Shown here piece by piece: positions 11,188-19,684 of a stretch of DNA of 64,000 nt. This DNA is from Mucisphaera sp965279675 (GTDB lineage Bacteria > Planctomycetota > Phycisphaerae > Phycisphaerales > Phycisphaeraceae), in the NCBI RefSeq assembly GCF_965279675.1, contig NZ_CBDIIJ010000002.1, positions 1,798,001 through 1,862,000 on the forward strand, written 5' to 3'. The number at the start of each line of letters is the position of its first letter. Position 1 is the stretch's first letter. The notes beneath the pieces are model-generated. The model saw nothing but the letters and a program-made list of their open reading frames with translations, was not told where the DNA came from and did not search any database. The translations under genes were made by a program, and so were the position numbers.

Positions 11188-11706
11188 TCAGCCGGCCAGG
11201 CGTTTGGCCTGGTCGACGAGTTCGCCGCTGACCTCGGGCATGGGGAAGTATTGCCGGAGGAAGAGCTGGAGCTGTTTGGACTCGGCGATGCGGGTGTAGA
11301 CGTCGCGATCGATCCGGCGTGCGGCGAAGGTGACGGCCCGGGCCAGCCGGCTCCGGGAAGCGGCCATGAGCAGTTGTCCGTCCGGTTCGAAGCGGATGGG
11401 CAGGATCTCGAACTGCCAGGCCTGTCGGCGATTGATGAGCTTGAGTGCCTCGGTGTCGATTTCGACCTCGTTGAGATCGAGCGTGCCCGAGAAGCGGTGG
11501 TACTGCTCGATCCAGGCCGACTCGACGCTATCGAGGGTCACATCGAACATGCGCTCGGCGAGGACCCCAAAAGGGAGGTGTTGTTTCTTCTGGGCCTGCG
11601 TGATCTCGAAGACCTGATGCTCACTCAAAACGCCTCGTTCGACAAGGATTTCGCCGATGCGGACGCCTCGACGGGGCGGGATGGAGCTGTCTTGCTCAAA
11701 ACTCAT
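11188..11706 (-). CDS. GspE/MshEN N-terminal domain protein (stand-alone)
   Basis: 172 residues from ATG 11706, with GAGAGGA upstream. The sequence RIGEILVERGVLSEHQVFEIT near the start (broken here as RIGEILVERG plus LSEHQVFEIT) is the start of the MshEN/GspE N-terminal fold, which in type II secretion and MSHA pilus ATPases binds a partner or cyclic di-GMP. The ATPase domain is absent; the protein ends after a second alpha-beta segment. It may therefore be a small adaptor or c-di-GMP-responsive protein (inferred). Confidence 0.7.
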   Translation of the reverse strand: MSFEQDSSIPPRRGVRIGEILVERGVLSEHQVFEITQAQKKQHLPFGVLAERMFDVTLDSVESAWIEQYHRFSGTLDLNEVEIDTEALKLINRRQAWQFEILPIRFEPDGQLLMAASRSRLARAVTFAARRIDRDVYTRIAESKQLQLFLRQYFPMPEVSGELVDQAKRLAG

Positions 11707-11891
11707 GGCAGGTCCTCTCAAAGGCGGCATCCAACGACAGGCCGCTTGCGAGTCTCTGCATCGACGAAATCTCGGACCCACCTAACTCCGGCAAGGGGGT
11801 TAATCCATCTGTTCACGCATGCGACGCTAGCGCAGTGGCACAGCCTTCCCGGCTTATCCAGACGTCAGGATGGGCATAAGTCTGCGAGTCG

Positions 11892-13382
11892 TTACGGTCG
11901 GGCCGAGAGGATATCGATCTGTTCGGGGGTGATGATGTTGATGCCGAGGTCGGCATCCCGCTGGACTTCACCGACGATGCCGACGAGTGCCGAGATGGCT
12001 CTGCGATCCGACACGGTCCGTGTGACCAGATACCCGAGCGTGCGCCGGGTGGTCGGGTCCATCAGCCGGAGCAGAGAGGGGCGGCCCTGTTCGCCGTTGT
12101 AGAGCGAGGACTGCAAGAGCACCCCTACGAAGGCGTAGTCTTCGATCTGGGCCGGGTTGAGCGTGGTGGCGGTGGGTTCGCTCGGTATGGCAGCGGTCGG
12201 GCTGCTGGTCTCAGCGGTTTCGGGTACGACCACCGGCGCGGGCTCGGGTTCTGCGATGACGGGGATCTCAGCGGCTTCGGCTTCGAGCTCGGCCCTGAGC
12301 TGGCGGTTGCGTTCGAGAGCGATCAGACGGATCTCGACGATCTGCTGGTCCTGGGCGCTGAGGTCCTCGTTCTCCCGGAGGCTGGTGTACGTCGCGATCA
12401 TCTCCTCGATGGGCATCTCGGTCAGCGGGAGGCTGAACTTGGGACGCAATTCGGCCTCGACGGCGGCGAGGGTCACGGCTTCGGGCTCGGTCGGCACGCG
12501 CGTCACGGCGTCCTTACCGATGGCTGGCCAGACAGCGCCCTCGGTGTCGGCCGTGGCCTGCGTGCTGATGTCGGTGTTGGGCTCGGGCTCGACGACGGTA
12601 GCGGCTCGCGTCGCCTCTGCTTCAACGGGCTCCGCAGCGTCGGCCGCTGTGGTTTGTCCCCGGGCGGGTTCAGCGTTCACCGTTTGGGCTGTGGTTTCGG
12701 CTGGAACGGGGATCAGCGGACGACGGGCGGGCGCGGCCTGCTGTTCGATGACAGGCGTCGGTTCGGGCTCCGCGATGATAAGCGGTTGCGAATCTTCGGC
12801 GGCGACTTGCACCGGTTCTTCGGCGGTTTCCTGGGCGGGGGTGATCGGATCCAGTTCGGCAGCGGCACGTTCGCCCGGGCTGGCCAGCCGCACGGCATCG
12901 CGGGCGACGAACACCCGGGCCGAGTCGGGCGGCAGGATCTTGTAGAAGCTGCCTTCCTCGGCCACAATCGACACCTCGTCGCCTGGGTCGAGCGTCGTCT
13001 GCGACTTGTAGCTCCAGCCGGTGCCCCGGAGGCTTGCGGCCCGCACGGGTGCGCGCTCGTCGATGACTACGCCGGTGCTGCCGTCGCCTTCGACCCTGAC
13101 GAAAGCTTTAGAGATGTAGCTGAAGACGCCTTCGGGAGCGCTGATCTTGTACCAGCCGAGCAGGGCTTCGTGGACTTCGACAAAGTCGCCTCGCTCGGAA
13201 GCACCGACGGTGTAGTAGGCCTTGCCGGGACCGGCTCGGAGTTCGGCGTTCTCCGGGACCACAACGCCGATAAAGGGCAGATCGACTTCCTCCGCTGCCT
13301 GTGCCTGGACCATGCTGGTCAGTCCAGCGGTCACGAGCAGGGCGGTGATCCAGAGGGCAAAGGTCTTGATGGGCTGATGCAT
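11892..13382 (-). CDS. Secreted SH3-domain protein with long acidic Ala/Pro/Glu linker
   Basis: 496 residues. The signal peptide ends near residue 30 (VQAQA). Two bacterial SH3-like domains follow: about 35-100 (AELRAGPGKAYYTVG and GWYKISAPEG) and about 105-170 (APVRAASLRGTGWSYK, ILPPDSARVFVARD). Residues 180-400 are low-complexity and rich in Ala, Glu, Pro and Thr. A folded C-terminal segment (FVGVLLQSSLYNGEQGRP, then a stretch about line and time) is unassigned. SH3b domains bind cell-wall or protein peptides, so a periplasmic envelope role is likely. The ATG has AGGAGA at seven bases. It lies downstream of the glycosyltransferase on the same strand, 40 bp away. Confidence 0.75.
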   Translation of the reverse strand: MHQPIKTFALWITALLVTAGLTSMVQAQAAEEVDLPFIGVVVPENAELRAGPGKAYYTVGASERGDFVEVHEALLGWYKISAPEGVFSYISKAFVRVEGDGSTGVVIDERAPVRAASLRGTGWSYKSQTTLDPGDEVSIVAEEGSFYKILPPDSARVFVARDAVRLASPGERAAAELDPITPAQETAEEPVQVAAEDSQPLIIAEPEPTPVIEQQAAPARRPLIPVPAETTAQTVNAEPARGQTTAADAAEPVEAEATRAATVVEPEPNTDISTQATADTEGAVWPAIGKDAVTRVPTEPEAVTLAAVEAELRPKFSLPLTEMPIEEMIATYTSLRENEDLSAQDQQIVEIRLIALERNRQLRAELEAEAAEIPVIAEPEPAPVVVPETAETSSPTAAIPSEPTATTLNPAQIEDYAFVGVLLQSSLYNGEQGRPSLLRLMDPTTRRTLGYLVTRTVSDRRAISALVGIVGEVQRDADLGINIITPEQIDILSARP

Positions 13383-13422
13383 GGCAAGTCTCCTGGCGGT
13401 GATAGCGCCTGACCTGCCTATC

Positions 13423-14565
13423 TTAATGCCTTTGCGCTTCGATCATGCTCCGGTAGAGCCGAATTGTGTCCTCAATCTGCCTGGGCAGGGTCAGGTGCTC
13501 CCGGACGTGGGCTGCTGCCCGCTGGCCGATGGCTCGAAGGCCATCCGGATCGCCGAGCATCTCCAGACCGGCCATCAGGAAGGCTTCCCGCTCGATCTTG
13601 CAGGATTGGCCGGTCTGGCCTTCGATGATGTGTTCCTCCCAGCCGGCGGTACGTGTTCGGAGCACCGCACAGCCGATCGCCATGGCCTCGGTCGTGACGT
13701 AAGAGAAGCCCTCGAGGAAGGAGGGGATCACCACCAGGTCAGCGGCTCGGTAAACAGGTGTCGGGTCGCCGTACTCACGAACCAGCACACGCTCGGTCAG
13801 CCCGCGATTTCGGATCGCTCGGCGGACCTCTTCTTCCCGCGGGCCCTCGCCTTGCATCACGAAGATGGCGTGAGGGGCGATCTCGCGGCTGAGGTCGGCC
13901 AGATCGATCACCCAGGCCTCGTTCTTGGGATCGTCGAACCGGCCGACGAAGCCGACGACGGGCGTGTGATCGCCCAGCTTGAGGGTCGCACGCGCGGCCT
14001 GCCGTTCGGGTTCCCCTGCCTGCTGGTAGTGCTGGGTGTCGATGCCGTGTGGGATCAGCTCGATCCGATCCTCATCGATGCTGGTTTCTTCGAGCAACCA
14101 GTCGCGCGCTTGTGAGGATGGCACGTGGGTGCGGTCGCCCCAGTCGCTGAGCATATTCGCCGTGCGGCTCAGCGGGATACCGGTCAGGTGCAGGGTATAG
14201 AGCAGCGGGACCTTCCACCGCTTCGCCAGCCAGCGTCCGACGAGGGATGAGCGTCGATAGTGGGCGTGGATGACATCAATAGGCGGTCGGTCGTCGAAGC
14301 CCGCTGACCTGAGGCCGCGGGCGATGGTGTGCTGGGCGCGCCAGAGCCCGATCGGTCCTGCCTTGAGCGGGGCCTCGACCCAGGGCCAGCTGACAGTCTC
14401 GAACAGTTCGTGCCAGGCACCGACCTCGCCGGCGATCACCGGCTTGTGGCCTTTGCGAACCAGCTCGCCGCAGAGGACGTGTAGATAGCGGCTGATGCCC
14501 CCTGCATCAGAACCGGAGGTCAGGTGCAGCACACGAAGCGAGCGATCGGATGAGTCATCTGCCAA
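13423..14565 (-). CDS. Family 4 glycosyltransferase (GT-B)
   Basis: 380 residues from a TTG at 14565, chosen because AGGA lies upstream and the family start (RVLHLTSGSDAGGISRYL) comes soon after; an ATG at 14658 would run through the promoter and start codon of the divergent subtilase gene. GT4 features are present: the N-terminal GGISR loop, a central VVGFVGRFDDPKNEAWVID, and the C-terminal E-x7-E motif region SFLEGFSYVTTEAMAIGCAV (one residue group before the Glu pair). It should move a sugar from a nucleotide-sugar donor to a lipid or glycan. Donor and acceptor are unknown. Confidence 0.8.
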   Translation of the reverse strand: MADDSSDRSLRVLHLTSGSDAGGISRYLHVLCGELVRKGHKPVIAGEVGAWHELFETVSWPWVEAPLKAGPIGLWRAQHTIARGLRSAGFDDRPPIDVIHAHYRRSSLVGRWLAKRWKVPLLYTLHLTGIPLSRTANMLSDWGDRTHVPSSQARDWLLEETSIDEDRIELIPHGIDTQHYQQAGEPERQAARATLKLGDHTPVVGFVGRFDDPKNEAWVIDLADLSREIAPHAIFVMQGEGPREEEVRRAIRNRGLTERVLVREYGDPTPVYRAADLVVIPSFLEGFSYVTTEAMAIGCAVLRTRTAGWEEHIIEGQTGQSCKIEREAFLMAGLEMLGDPDGLRAIGQRAAAHVREHLTLPRQIEDTIRLYRSMIEAQRH

Positions 14566-14636
14566 GTGATCGATCCTGCACACACGGCGAGCCGCGGGAC
14601 AAGTCCCGATGTGAATGTCCCGATAGCATCGTCGGC

Positions 14637-16196
14637 ATGATCCGCGTTTTGCGGCCACTCATGACGGTTTTTCTGGTCCTACTGGTGGTAGGGGTGGTCA
14701 GCCTGCGCCTTGATCCGCTATCGGCTCGGGCCCAGCAGGGGGATCAGCGTCTCGATGGCCGGCTCCGGCCTCAGCCCCCCGGGCAGCAGGAACGCCAGGC
14801 GGTGGAGCAGACGCTGCGGATCCCTGCCTTTCCCCGGCTCACCACGGTGCGTGCGATCGGTCTCGATACCGCCAGGGCCAGGCTCGGAAGGCAGATGCCC
14901 CGCGGCCACCGGGTGATCGCCGGGCACGTGGAGGGCAGCGCCACCGCCTACATGCCCGATGTCGAGGCCCCCTTTTTCCGGCAGATCACTTTCGTCCCGC
15001 GGACCGGTCCCTCGACCAAGTTCGATCATGCGACAGCCACCGCGCGCATTATCTATGGTAGGGGGGGGCTGGCTCCGGGCATCCGCACGGTGCACGCCTT
15101 CAGCTCGCTCGAATGGATTGGCGACGACTACCTCCGGACCAGCACCGAGCTGCCGCCTCTTGAAGACGATCCGATCCGCGTCTTCAGCCATTCCTGGATC
15201 ACGGATGAGACCCGTGGCATCGAGCAGGTGCTGCGTCGGGTGGACTATCAAATCGATACCCGTGATGTCGTCATGGCCGTGGGCGTCAACAACGGCGAGG
15301 AGTCACAGATTCCTGCGGCCCTTGCCTCGGCCTACAACGTGATCGCCGTCGGTTCGATCAATGGCCGCAGCTCCCGGGGCACGACCCGGCTCGATGGTGT
15401 TGGCCGCTCGAAGCCGGACATCGTCGCGCCGGGCGGGATGACCTCGTTCACCACACCCGCGGTCGCCGCAGCGGCGGCGATGCTGATCGAAGCCGGCGAG
15501 GTGCTCGATGAGCACGCCGACCTGGCTCAGCGATCCGAAGTCATCAAAGCCATCCTCATGGCTGGCGCGACCAAGCCGGATAGCTGGGAGCAGCGAGCCG
15601 GCCGCCCGCTCGCTGACCAGATGGGCGCCGGTCTGCTGAACATCGATAACGCCCTCAAAATCCTGCAGTCCGGTGCGATGGCACTGCCAGACCATCCGGC
15701 TGTCGATTTGTCTGAGGCGGCCGAAGCTGAGGTAGAAGAAGCCAGGATCGTCCGGCGATTCGGCTGGGCGGTTGATTCGCTGGAACGCCATCAGTCCAGG
15801 CGGATCACACTGAAAGCCAATCGATTGCTCGGTCCGATCTCGATCATGCTGGTCTGGAACCGGCAGATACGAGGTGAGGTCGTGGGCCCGCCTTTTTCGA
15901 CGCGTCCGGTCTGGCTGCCACGACCGCTTCTCTCGGATGTGGACATCAAGCTCCTGGCGCTCCCCGATGAGGAAGCCGGCCCTGAAGCAGCCGCCACGGT
16001 CTACGCAGAGTCCAGCTCACGCGTGGACAACGTCGAGCACCTCTACATCGAAGCCCTGCCGCCCGGCGAGTACGAGTTGGTGATCACGCGGCATCCGTTC
16101 CCGTTGACCTACGAGCCGGCTGAGCAGGAGGTGGCCCTGGCCTGGCGGATCGAACTGCCGAGCGATCAGCCCGCCGTCTCCGAAGCCGCAGACTGA
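14637..16196 (+). CDS. Exported subtilase-family (S8-like) protein, divergent active site
   Basis: 519 residues. It starts with a signal peptide (about 1-32). Residues around DHATATARIIYG correspond to the S8 His motif, and PDIVAPGG followed by MTSFTTPAVAAAAAML corresponds to the catalytic Ser motif. VGVNNGEE sits where the oxyanion Asn is expected. I could not find the usual catalytic Asp (DTG) motif, so activity is uncertain. A C-terminal beta-sandwich (from about 390) ends the protein. TAGCAT at 14624-14629 is seven bases before the ATG, with no ribosome-binding site. Confidence 0.7.
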   Translation: MIRVLRPLMTVFLVLLVVGVVSLRLDPLSARAQQGDQRLDGRLRPQPPGQQERQAVEQTLRIPAFPRLTTVRAIGLDTARARLGRQMPRGHRVIAGHVEGSATAYMPDVEAPFFRQITFVPRTGPSTKFDHATATARIIYGRGGLAPGIRTVHAFSSLEWIGDDYLRTSTELPPLEDDPIRVFSHSWITDETRGIEQVLRRVDYQIDTRDVVMAVGVNNGEESQIPAALASAYNVIAVGSINGRSSRGTTRLDGVGRSKPDIVAPGGMTSFTTPAVAAAAAMLIEAGEVLDEHADLAQRSEVIKAILMAGATKPDSWEQRAGRPLADQMGAGLLNIDNALKILQSGAMALPDHPAVDLSEAAEAEVEEARIVRRFGWAVDSLERHQSRRITLKANRLLGPISIMLVWNRQIRGEVVGPPFSTRPVWLPRPLLSDVDIKLLALPDEEAGPEAAATVYAESSSRVDNVEHLYIEALPPGEYELVITRHPFPLTYEPAEQEVALAWRIELPSDQPAVSEAAD

Positions 16197-16240
16197 GGCA
16201 GCAAGGCCCGCTGAGCTTCGACGCTCTACACTTGCTGTCT

Positions 16241-17161
16241 ATGACACTCGAAGAATCCACCGTAATGACCTACGACCAGCGACTCGCCGATGCCCGCGAG
16301 CGCTTCTCGCTGCCCGGGCTATCGTTCGAGGCCGGTCCTGACGGCGTGCCCTTTGCCCACCTGAGCAACAGTCATGGACGTGCGAGCATCGCCTTCCACG
16401 GCGCGACAATCCTTGGCTACCAGCCGGCCAACGAGGCCGCGGTACTGTACCTCTCCGAAGACGCCGTCTTTCAGGAGGGCAAAGCGATCCGTGGCGGGGT
16501 GCCGATCTGTTTTCCCTGGTTCGGCCCACACGCTCAGGACGCCTCGGCACCGGCACACGGGCTGGTGCGCACCCGCTGCTGGGATCTCATCGAAGCGGGT
16601 TCCTCCAACGGCGCTCTTTTTATACGTTTCGGTATACGGGTCGGAGCGCTCGAAGCCACGTTCGAGATGACGCTGGGTCCGCGGCTGGGCATGGTGCTGA
16701 CGGTTCACCACGCCGAGGCCGCAGGCGACCCAGAGCGTTTCGAGTCGGCATTGCATGCCTATTTTGCGGTCTCCGACATCCAGGAGATCTCGATCACCGG
16801 TCTGGAGCAGACCGACTATCTGGACAAGCTCCAGCAGGGCGAACGGTTCTGCCAGGGGGACGATCCGATCCGCTTCGCCGGGGAAGTTGATCGTGTGTAT
16901 ATCGATACCTCTGCGGCCTGCCTGCTCCACGATCCGGCACTCGATCGGACCGTGATTGTCGAGAAAGACGGATCGCGCTCGACCGTCGTCTGGAATCCCT
17001 GGATCGACAAAGCGGCCTCGCTAGGCGACCTGCCCGATGACGCCTGGGAACGCTTCGTCTGTATCGAGTCTGGCAACCTGGTCGACAACGCCGTGACCCT
17101 CCGGCCGGGTGAGCACCACCGGATGTCCTGTGCGATCTATGTCCAGCGATCTGAAAGCTGA
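16241..17161 (+). CDS. D-hexose-6-phosphate mutarotase (aldose 1-epimerase family)
   Basis: 306 residues. The segment GGVPICFPWFGPH followed by HGLVRTRCWDL is diagnostic for YeaD-like glucose-6-phosphate 1-epimerases, with the catalytic His in the HG of the second motif; the late Glu (VCIESGN) fits the conserved catalytic Glu. It interconverts alpha and beta hexose-6-phosphates. The start is put at 16241 because TACACT (16227-16232) lies just upstream, as for several leaderless-looking genes here; an ATG at 16265 is possible. A HAD phosphatase follows after 36 bp. Confidence 0.85.
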   Translation: MTLEESTVMTYDQRLADARERFSLPGLSFEAGPDGVPFAHLSNSHGRASIAFHGATILGYQPANEAAVLYLSEDAVFQEGKAIRGGVPICFPWFGPHAQDASAPAHGLVRTRCWDLIEAGSSNGALFIRFGIRVGALEATFEMTLGPRLGMVLTVHHAEAAGDPERFESALHAYFAVSDIQEISITGLEQTDYLDKLQQGERFCQGDDPIRFAGEVDRVYIDTSAACLLHDPALDRTVIVEKDGSRSTVVWNPWIDKAASLGDLPDDAWERFVCIESGNLVDNAVTLRPGEHHRMSCAIYVQRSES

Positions 17162-17197
17162 CCAAACGATCCGCCCCGAATGGCGTAGGCTTTGGAC

Positions 17198-18055
17198 ATG
17201 AAGTACCGCCTCATCGGACTCGACCTCGATGGCACCCTGCTCCGGGAGGACTCGACGGTATCCCCCCGGGTGGCCGCTGCCATCGATGCCGCTCAGCAGG
17301 CCGGCGCAACCGTGGTGCCCGTGACCGGTCGCACCTGGCGTGAGGCCAGACGTGTCCTCAAAGACACCCCACAACTCGATCTCGGCATCTTCCTCACAGG
17401 TGCCCACACCGCCCGGCTGTCCGATGGCCACACGCACGATGCACGTGAGATCCCGCGTGACCTGCTCGAGCAGGTGCTCGGCCTGCTCTGGGACCTGCCT
17501 CAGGCCCTGCTTGTTTTTCGCGATCCCGATGTCGCCGGCTACGAGTACATGATCACGGGTGGCGGCGAGATCCAGCCCGAGACCTACTGGTGGTTCGAGC
17601 ACAACGGCACGCCCTGGCAGGAGGTGCGCGAACTCGAAGACAACCACCACGACAGCGCACTGCGCCTGAGTGTCGTTGGTTTCCGGGAATCGATCGAGGC
17701 TTCCTATCAGCGGGTCATCGACGAACTCGGCGACGCTGTCGAAACCCACCACTTCGAGACGATCCCCGCGCCCGATGGGGTGCACATGTACCACCTGCTC
17801 GAAGTGTTTCCCGCTGGCGTGACCAAGTGGACGGCGCTGGAACGACTGGCCCAGGAACAGGCCTTGAGCAGGGAGCAGATCGCGGTGGTTGGCGACCAGG
17901 TCAACGACCTGCCGATGCTCCGCGAGGCAGGTCTATCCGTCGCGATGGGCAACGCTCAGGCAGCGGTCAAGGATGTGGCCAATCGTGTCACGGCAAGCAA
18001 TCAGGAGGATGGCGTCGCGGTCGCGATCGAGAACATGCTCGAAGGCAAGTGGTGA
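17198..18055 (+). CDS. HAD-superfamily phosphatase, Cof type
   Basis: 285 residues with all HAD motifs: I LIGLDLDGTLL (nucleophile Asp), II VVPVTGRTW, III Lys in VTKWTALERL, and IV VVGDQVNDLPML. The large C2-type cap between motifs II and III marks the Cof subfamily, which removes phosphate from sugar phosphates or related metabolites. With the adjacent mutarotase this points to sugar-phosphate housekeeping (inferred). TAGGCT at 17186-17191 lies six bases before the ATG and no ribosome-binding site is seen. Confidence 0.85.
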   Translation: MKYRLIGLDLDGTLLREDSTVSPRVAAAIDAAQQAGATVVPVTGRTWREARRVLKDTPQLDLGIFLTGAHTARLSDGHTHDAREIPRDLLEQVLGLLWDLPQALLVFRDPDVAGYEYMITGGGEIQPETYWWFEHNGTPWQEVRELEDNHHDSALRLSVVGFRESIEASYQRVIDELGDAVETHHFETIPAPDGVHMYHLLEVFPAGVTKWTALERLAQEQALSREQIAVVGDQVNDLPMLREAGLSVAMGNAQAAVKDVANRVTASNQEDGVAVAIENMLEGKW

Positions 18056-18068
18056 CTTTTTCCGCTGA

Positions 18069-18548
18069 CTAGGGCGTGATCTGCCGGAGCGACGTCACCG
18101 AGGTATTGTTGACCCGATTGTAGAGATCGATCGTTGCCTGCTCGGTCGCCTGCTCCGGCACGCGAGCCCGGAAGGCGCCGTTGAGTGCGTTGTACCAGTA
18201 GATCCCGCCCCAGGATTCAGGGATGCCTTCTTCGGGCACGCCCTTGGCGATGGTGTGCCACTTGTCTGAATTGTTCGAGGCATCGACACCGACTGCATCG
18301 GCCAGCGAATCGCCGATGGGGCTGTCGACCGAGCCGACGAACCATTCGTCCTGAATCGTTGGCGGGAACGCGCCATGCTCGGCGTGATACACGGCGATTC
18401 GGCCGGAAATGGCTCGTACATTGGCCGCCGATGCCGCGACCTTGGCCTCGGTGGCGGCGTCCGAGAACTGCGGGATCACCACCGCCGCGAGAATTCCCAG
18501 AATCACGACCACAATCAGGATCTCAACGAGTGTGAATGCGTGCTTCAT
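18069..18548 (-). CDS. GspG-like major pseudopilin
   Basis: 159 residues. The leader is only five residues (MKHAF), then TLVEILIVVVILGILAAVV: class III prepilin with Phe+1 and Glu+5 processing logic. The following DAATEAKVAASAANVRAI and the Trp/Gly-rich C-terminus resemble the type II secretion major pseudopilin. The ATG is preceded by AAGAAAGG. No other T2SS gene is adjacent except the MshEN-like gene 6 kb away. It may be an orphan pseudopilin. It converges with the HAD phosphatase gene. Confidence 0.85.
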   Translation of the reverse strand: MKHAFTLVEILIVVVILGILAAVVIPQFSDAATEAKVAASAANVRAISGRIAVYHAEHGAFPPTIQDEWFVGSVDSPIGDSLADAVGVDASNNSDKWHTIAKGVPEEGIPESWGGIYWYNALNGAFRARVPEQATEQATIDLYNRVNNTSVTSLRQITP

Positions 18549-18643
18549 CGATAGGCCTTTCTTGCTACAGGCCAGATCGGAAAGAGACCGGTACAGATTA
18601 ACTCGAAACCGCCAGTTCTAACACGACGCACGTTGCAGGAAGT

Positions 18644-19570
18644 TCAACCGGGTGTATCGACCGTGCAGACTGGCGCTTCCATGCCACAGGTCTGTGCGAT
18701 TCTGGCCATGAGCGCCTCGTGTAACCGCAAGGAGACCTCGCCGATGGTGCCCGAACCGACGTCCCGGCCGTCGATCTGGAGGATCGGCGTTACATGGGTC
18801 GTCGTCCCTGCCAGGAAGGCTTCATCGGCACCCGCCAAGTCGGCCAACCGGTACTCGCTTTCGTGGACCTCGATCCCCAGTTCTCGCGCAAGATCGATCA
18901 GTACCTGGCGGGTGATGCCGTTGAGAATCCGACCATTGTCCGGATGAGTGTAGAGCACGCCATCCTTCACGATGAACAGATTGGCCGAGGTCGCCTCGGT
19001 GATCACCCCCTCGCGGTGCATGATGGCCGCTCCGTAACCGGCTTCCCGAGCTCGGTTGTAGGCCAGATTGTTCGGCAGCAGCATCGTCGACTTGATCCAG
19101 CAGTTGGCCCAGCGCTCGTCGGTGGTGACCATGGCCGTGGTGGTGGGCGGAGCCGCCGCGGGATCGATCGCACCAACCGGATACGCCATCGCGAAGACGG
19201 TTACCTGGTCGTCCTGCTTGAACAGGAAGGACCGCGGCTGAGAGATGCCCCGCGTGATCTGCCAGTAGATCAGCGCCTCGGTCAGGTCGTGAACCTTGAG
19301 CAGCTCCTGAGAGACCTCACGCAGCTTGGCGCACTCGGCATGGCTCTTGTCATCGGCGATGCCAATGCCACGCAGGCTGTTGTGCATCCGCTCAAGGTGT
19401 TCATCCAGCGCGAACGGATGCCCGTTGTAAACCCGAACCACCTCGTAAACGCCCTCACCGAAGAGGGTCGATCGTTCTTCCAGCGGCAGCTGTGCCTCCT
19501 GCCGAGGAAGGTAGCGGCCATTGAGGTAGACGGTCGGTTCGGTATCGAGTGTCAGGGCTTCCTGAACCAT
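18644..19570 (-). CDS. Class IV PLP aminotransferase (D-amino-acid / branched-chain type)
   Basis: 308 residues from ATG 19570 with GAGGAAAG upstream. The start YLNGRYLPRQEA and LFGEGVYEVVRV are typical of the D-amino-acid transaminase group; Lys160 (CWIKSTMLLPNNL) is the expected PLP lysine, EGVITEATSANLFIV is the class IV signature, and LNGITRQ binds cofactor phosphate. D-alanine aminotransferase and branched-chain aminotransferase are both possible; the N-terminus and the short length favour the D-amino-acid branch. It is divergent from the DUF1611 gene, 114 bp apart, which supports the same reading. Confidence 0.8.
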   Translation of the reverse strand: MVQEALTLDTEPTVYLNGRYLPRQEAQLPLEERSTLFGEGVYEVVRVYNGHPFALDEHLERMHNSLRGIGIADDKSHAECAKLREVSQELLKVHDLTEALIYWQITRGISQPRSFLFKQDDQVTVFAMAYPVGAIDPAAAPPTTTAMVTTDERWANCWIKSTMLLPNNLAYNRAREAGYGAAIMHREGVITEATSANLFIVKDGVLYTHPDNGRILNGITRQVLIDLARELGIEVHESEYRLADLAGADEAFLAGTTTHVTPILQIDGRDVGSGTIGEVSLRLHEALMARIAQTCGMEAPVCTVDTPG

Positions 19571-19684
19571 GGTTCTTGCTTTCCTCACGCCGAGGAGCCC
19601 GGCGGGGCAGTCGTGCAGGCTCACTAGAACATCCATAATATTAGGGATCGTCCCCCCGATCGACCCAACGAAGGATGTTCATTC

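Noticed and set aside
14566..14658. ATG at 14658 as start of the glycosyltransferase
   Set aside because: It would overlap the divergent subtilase start and its -10-like box, adds a non-family basic segment, and has no ribosome-binding site; the TTG at 14565 does.
19630..19660. CATAATATTA as a possible dif-like core near the composition switch
   Set aside because: Only a few bases match and there is no pair of XerC/XerD arms with a six-base spacer.
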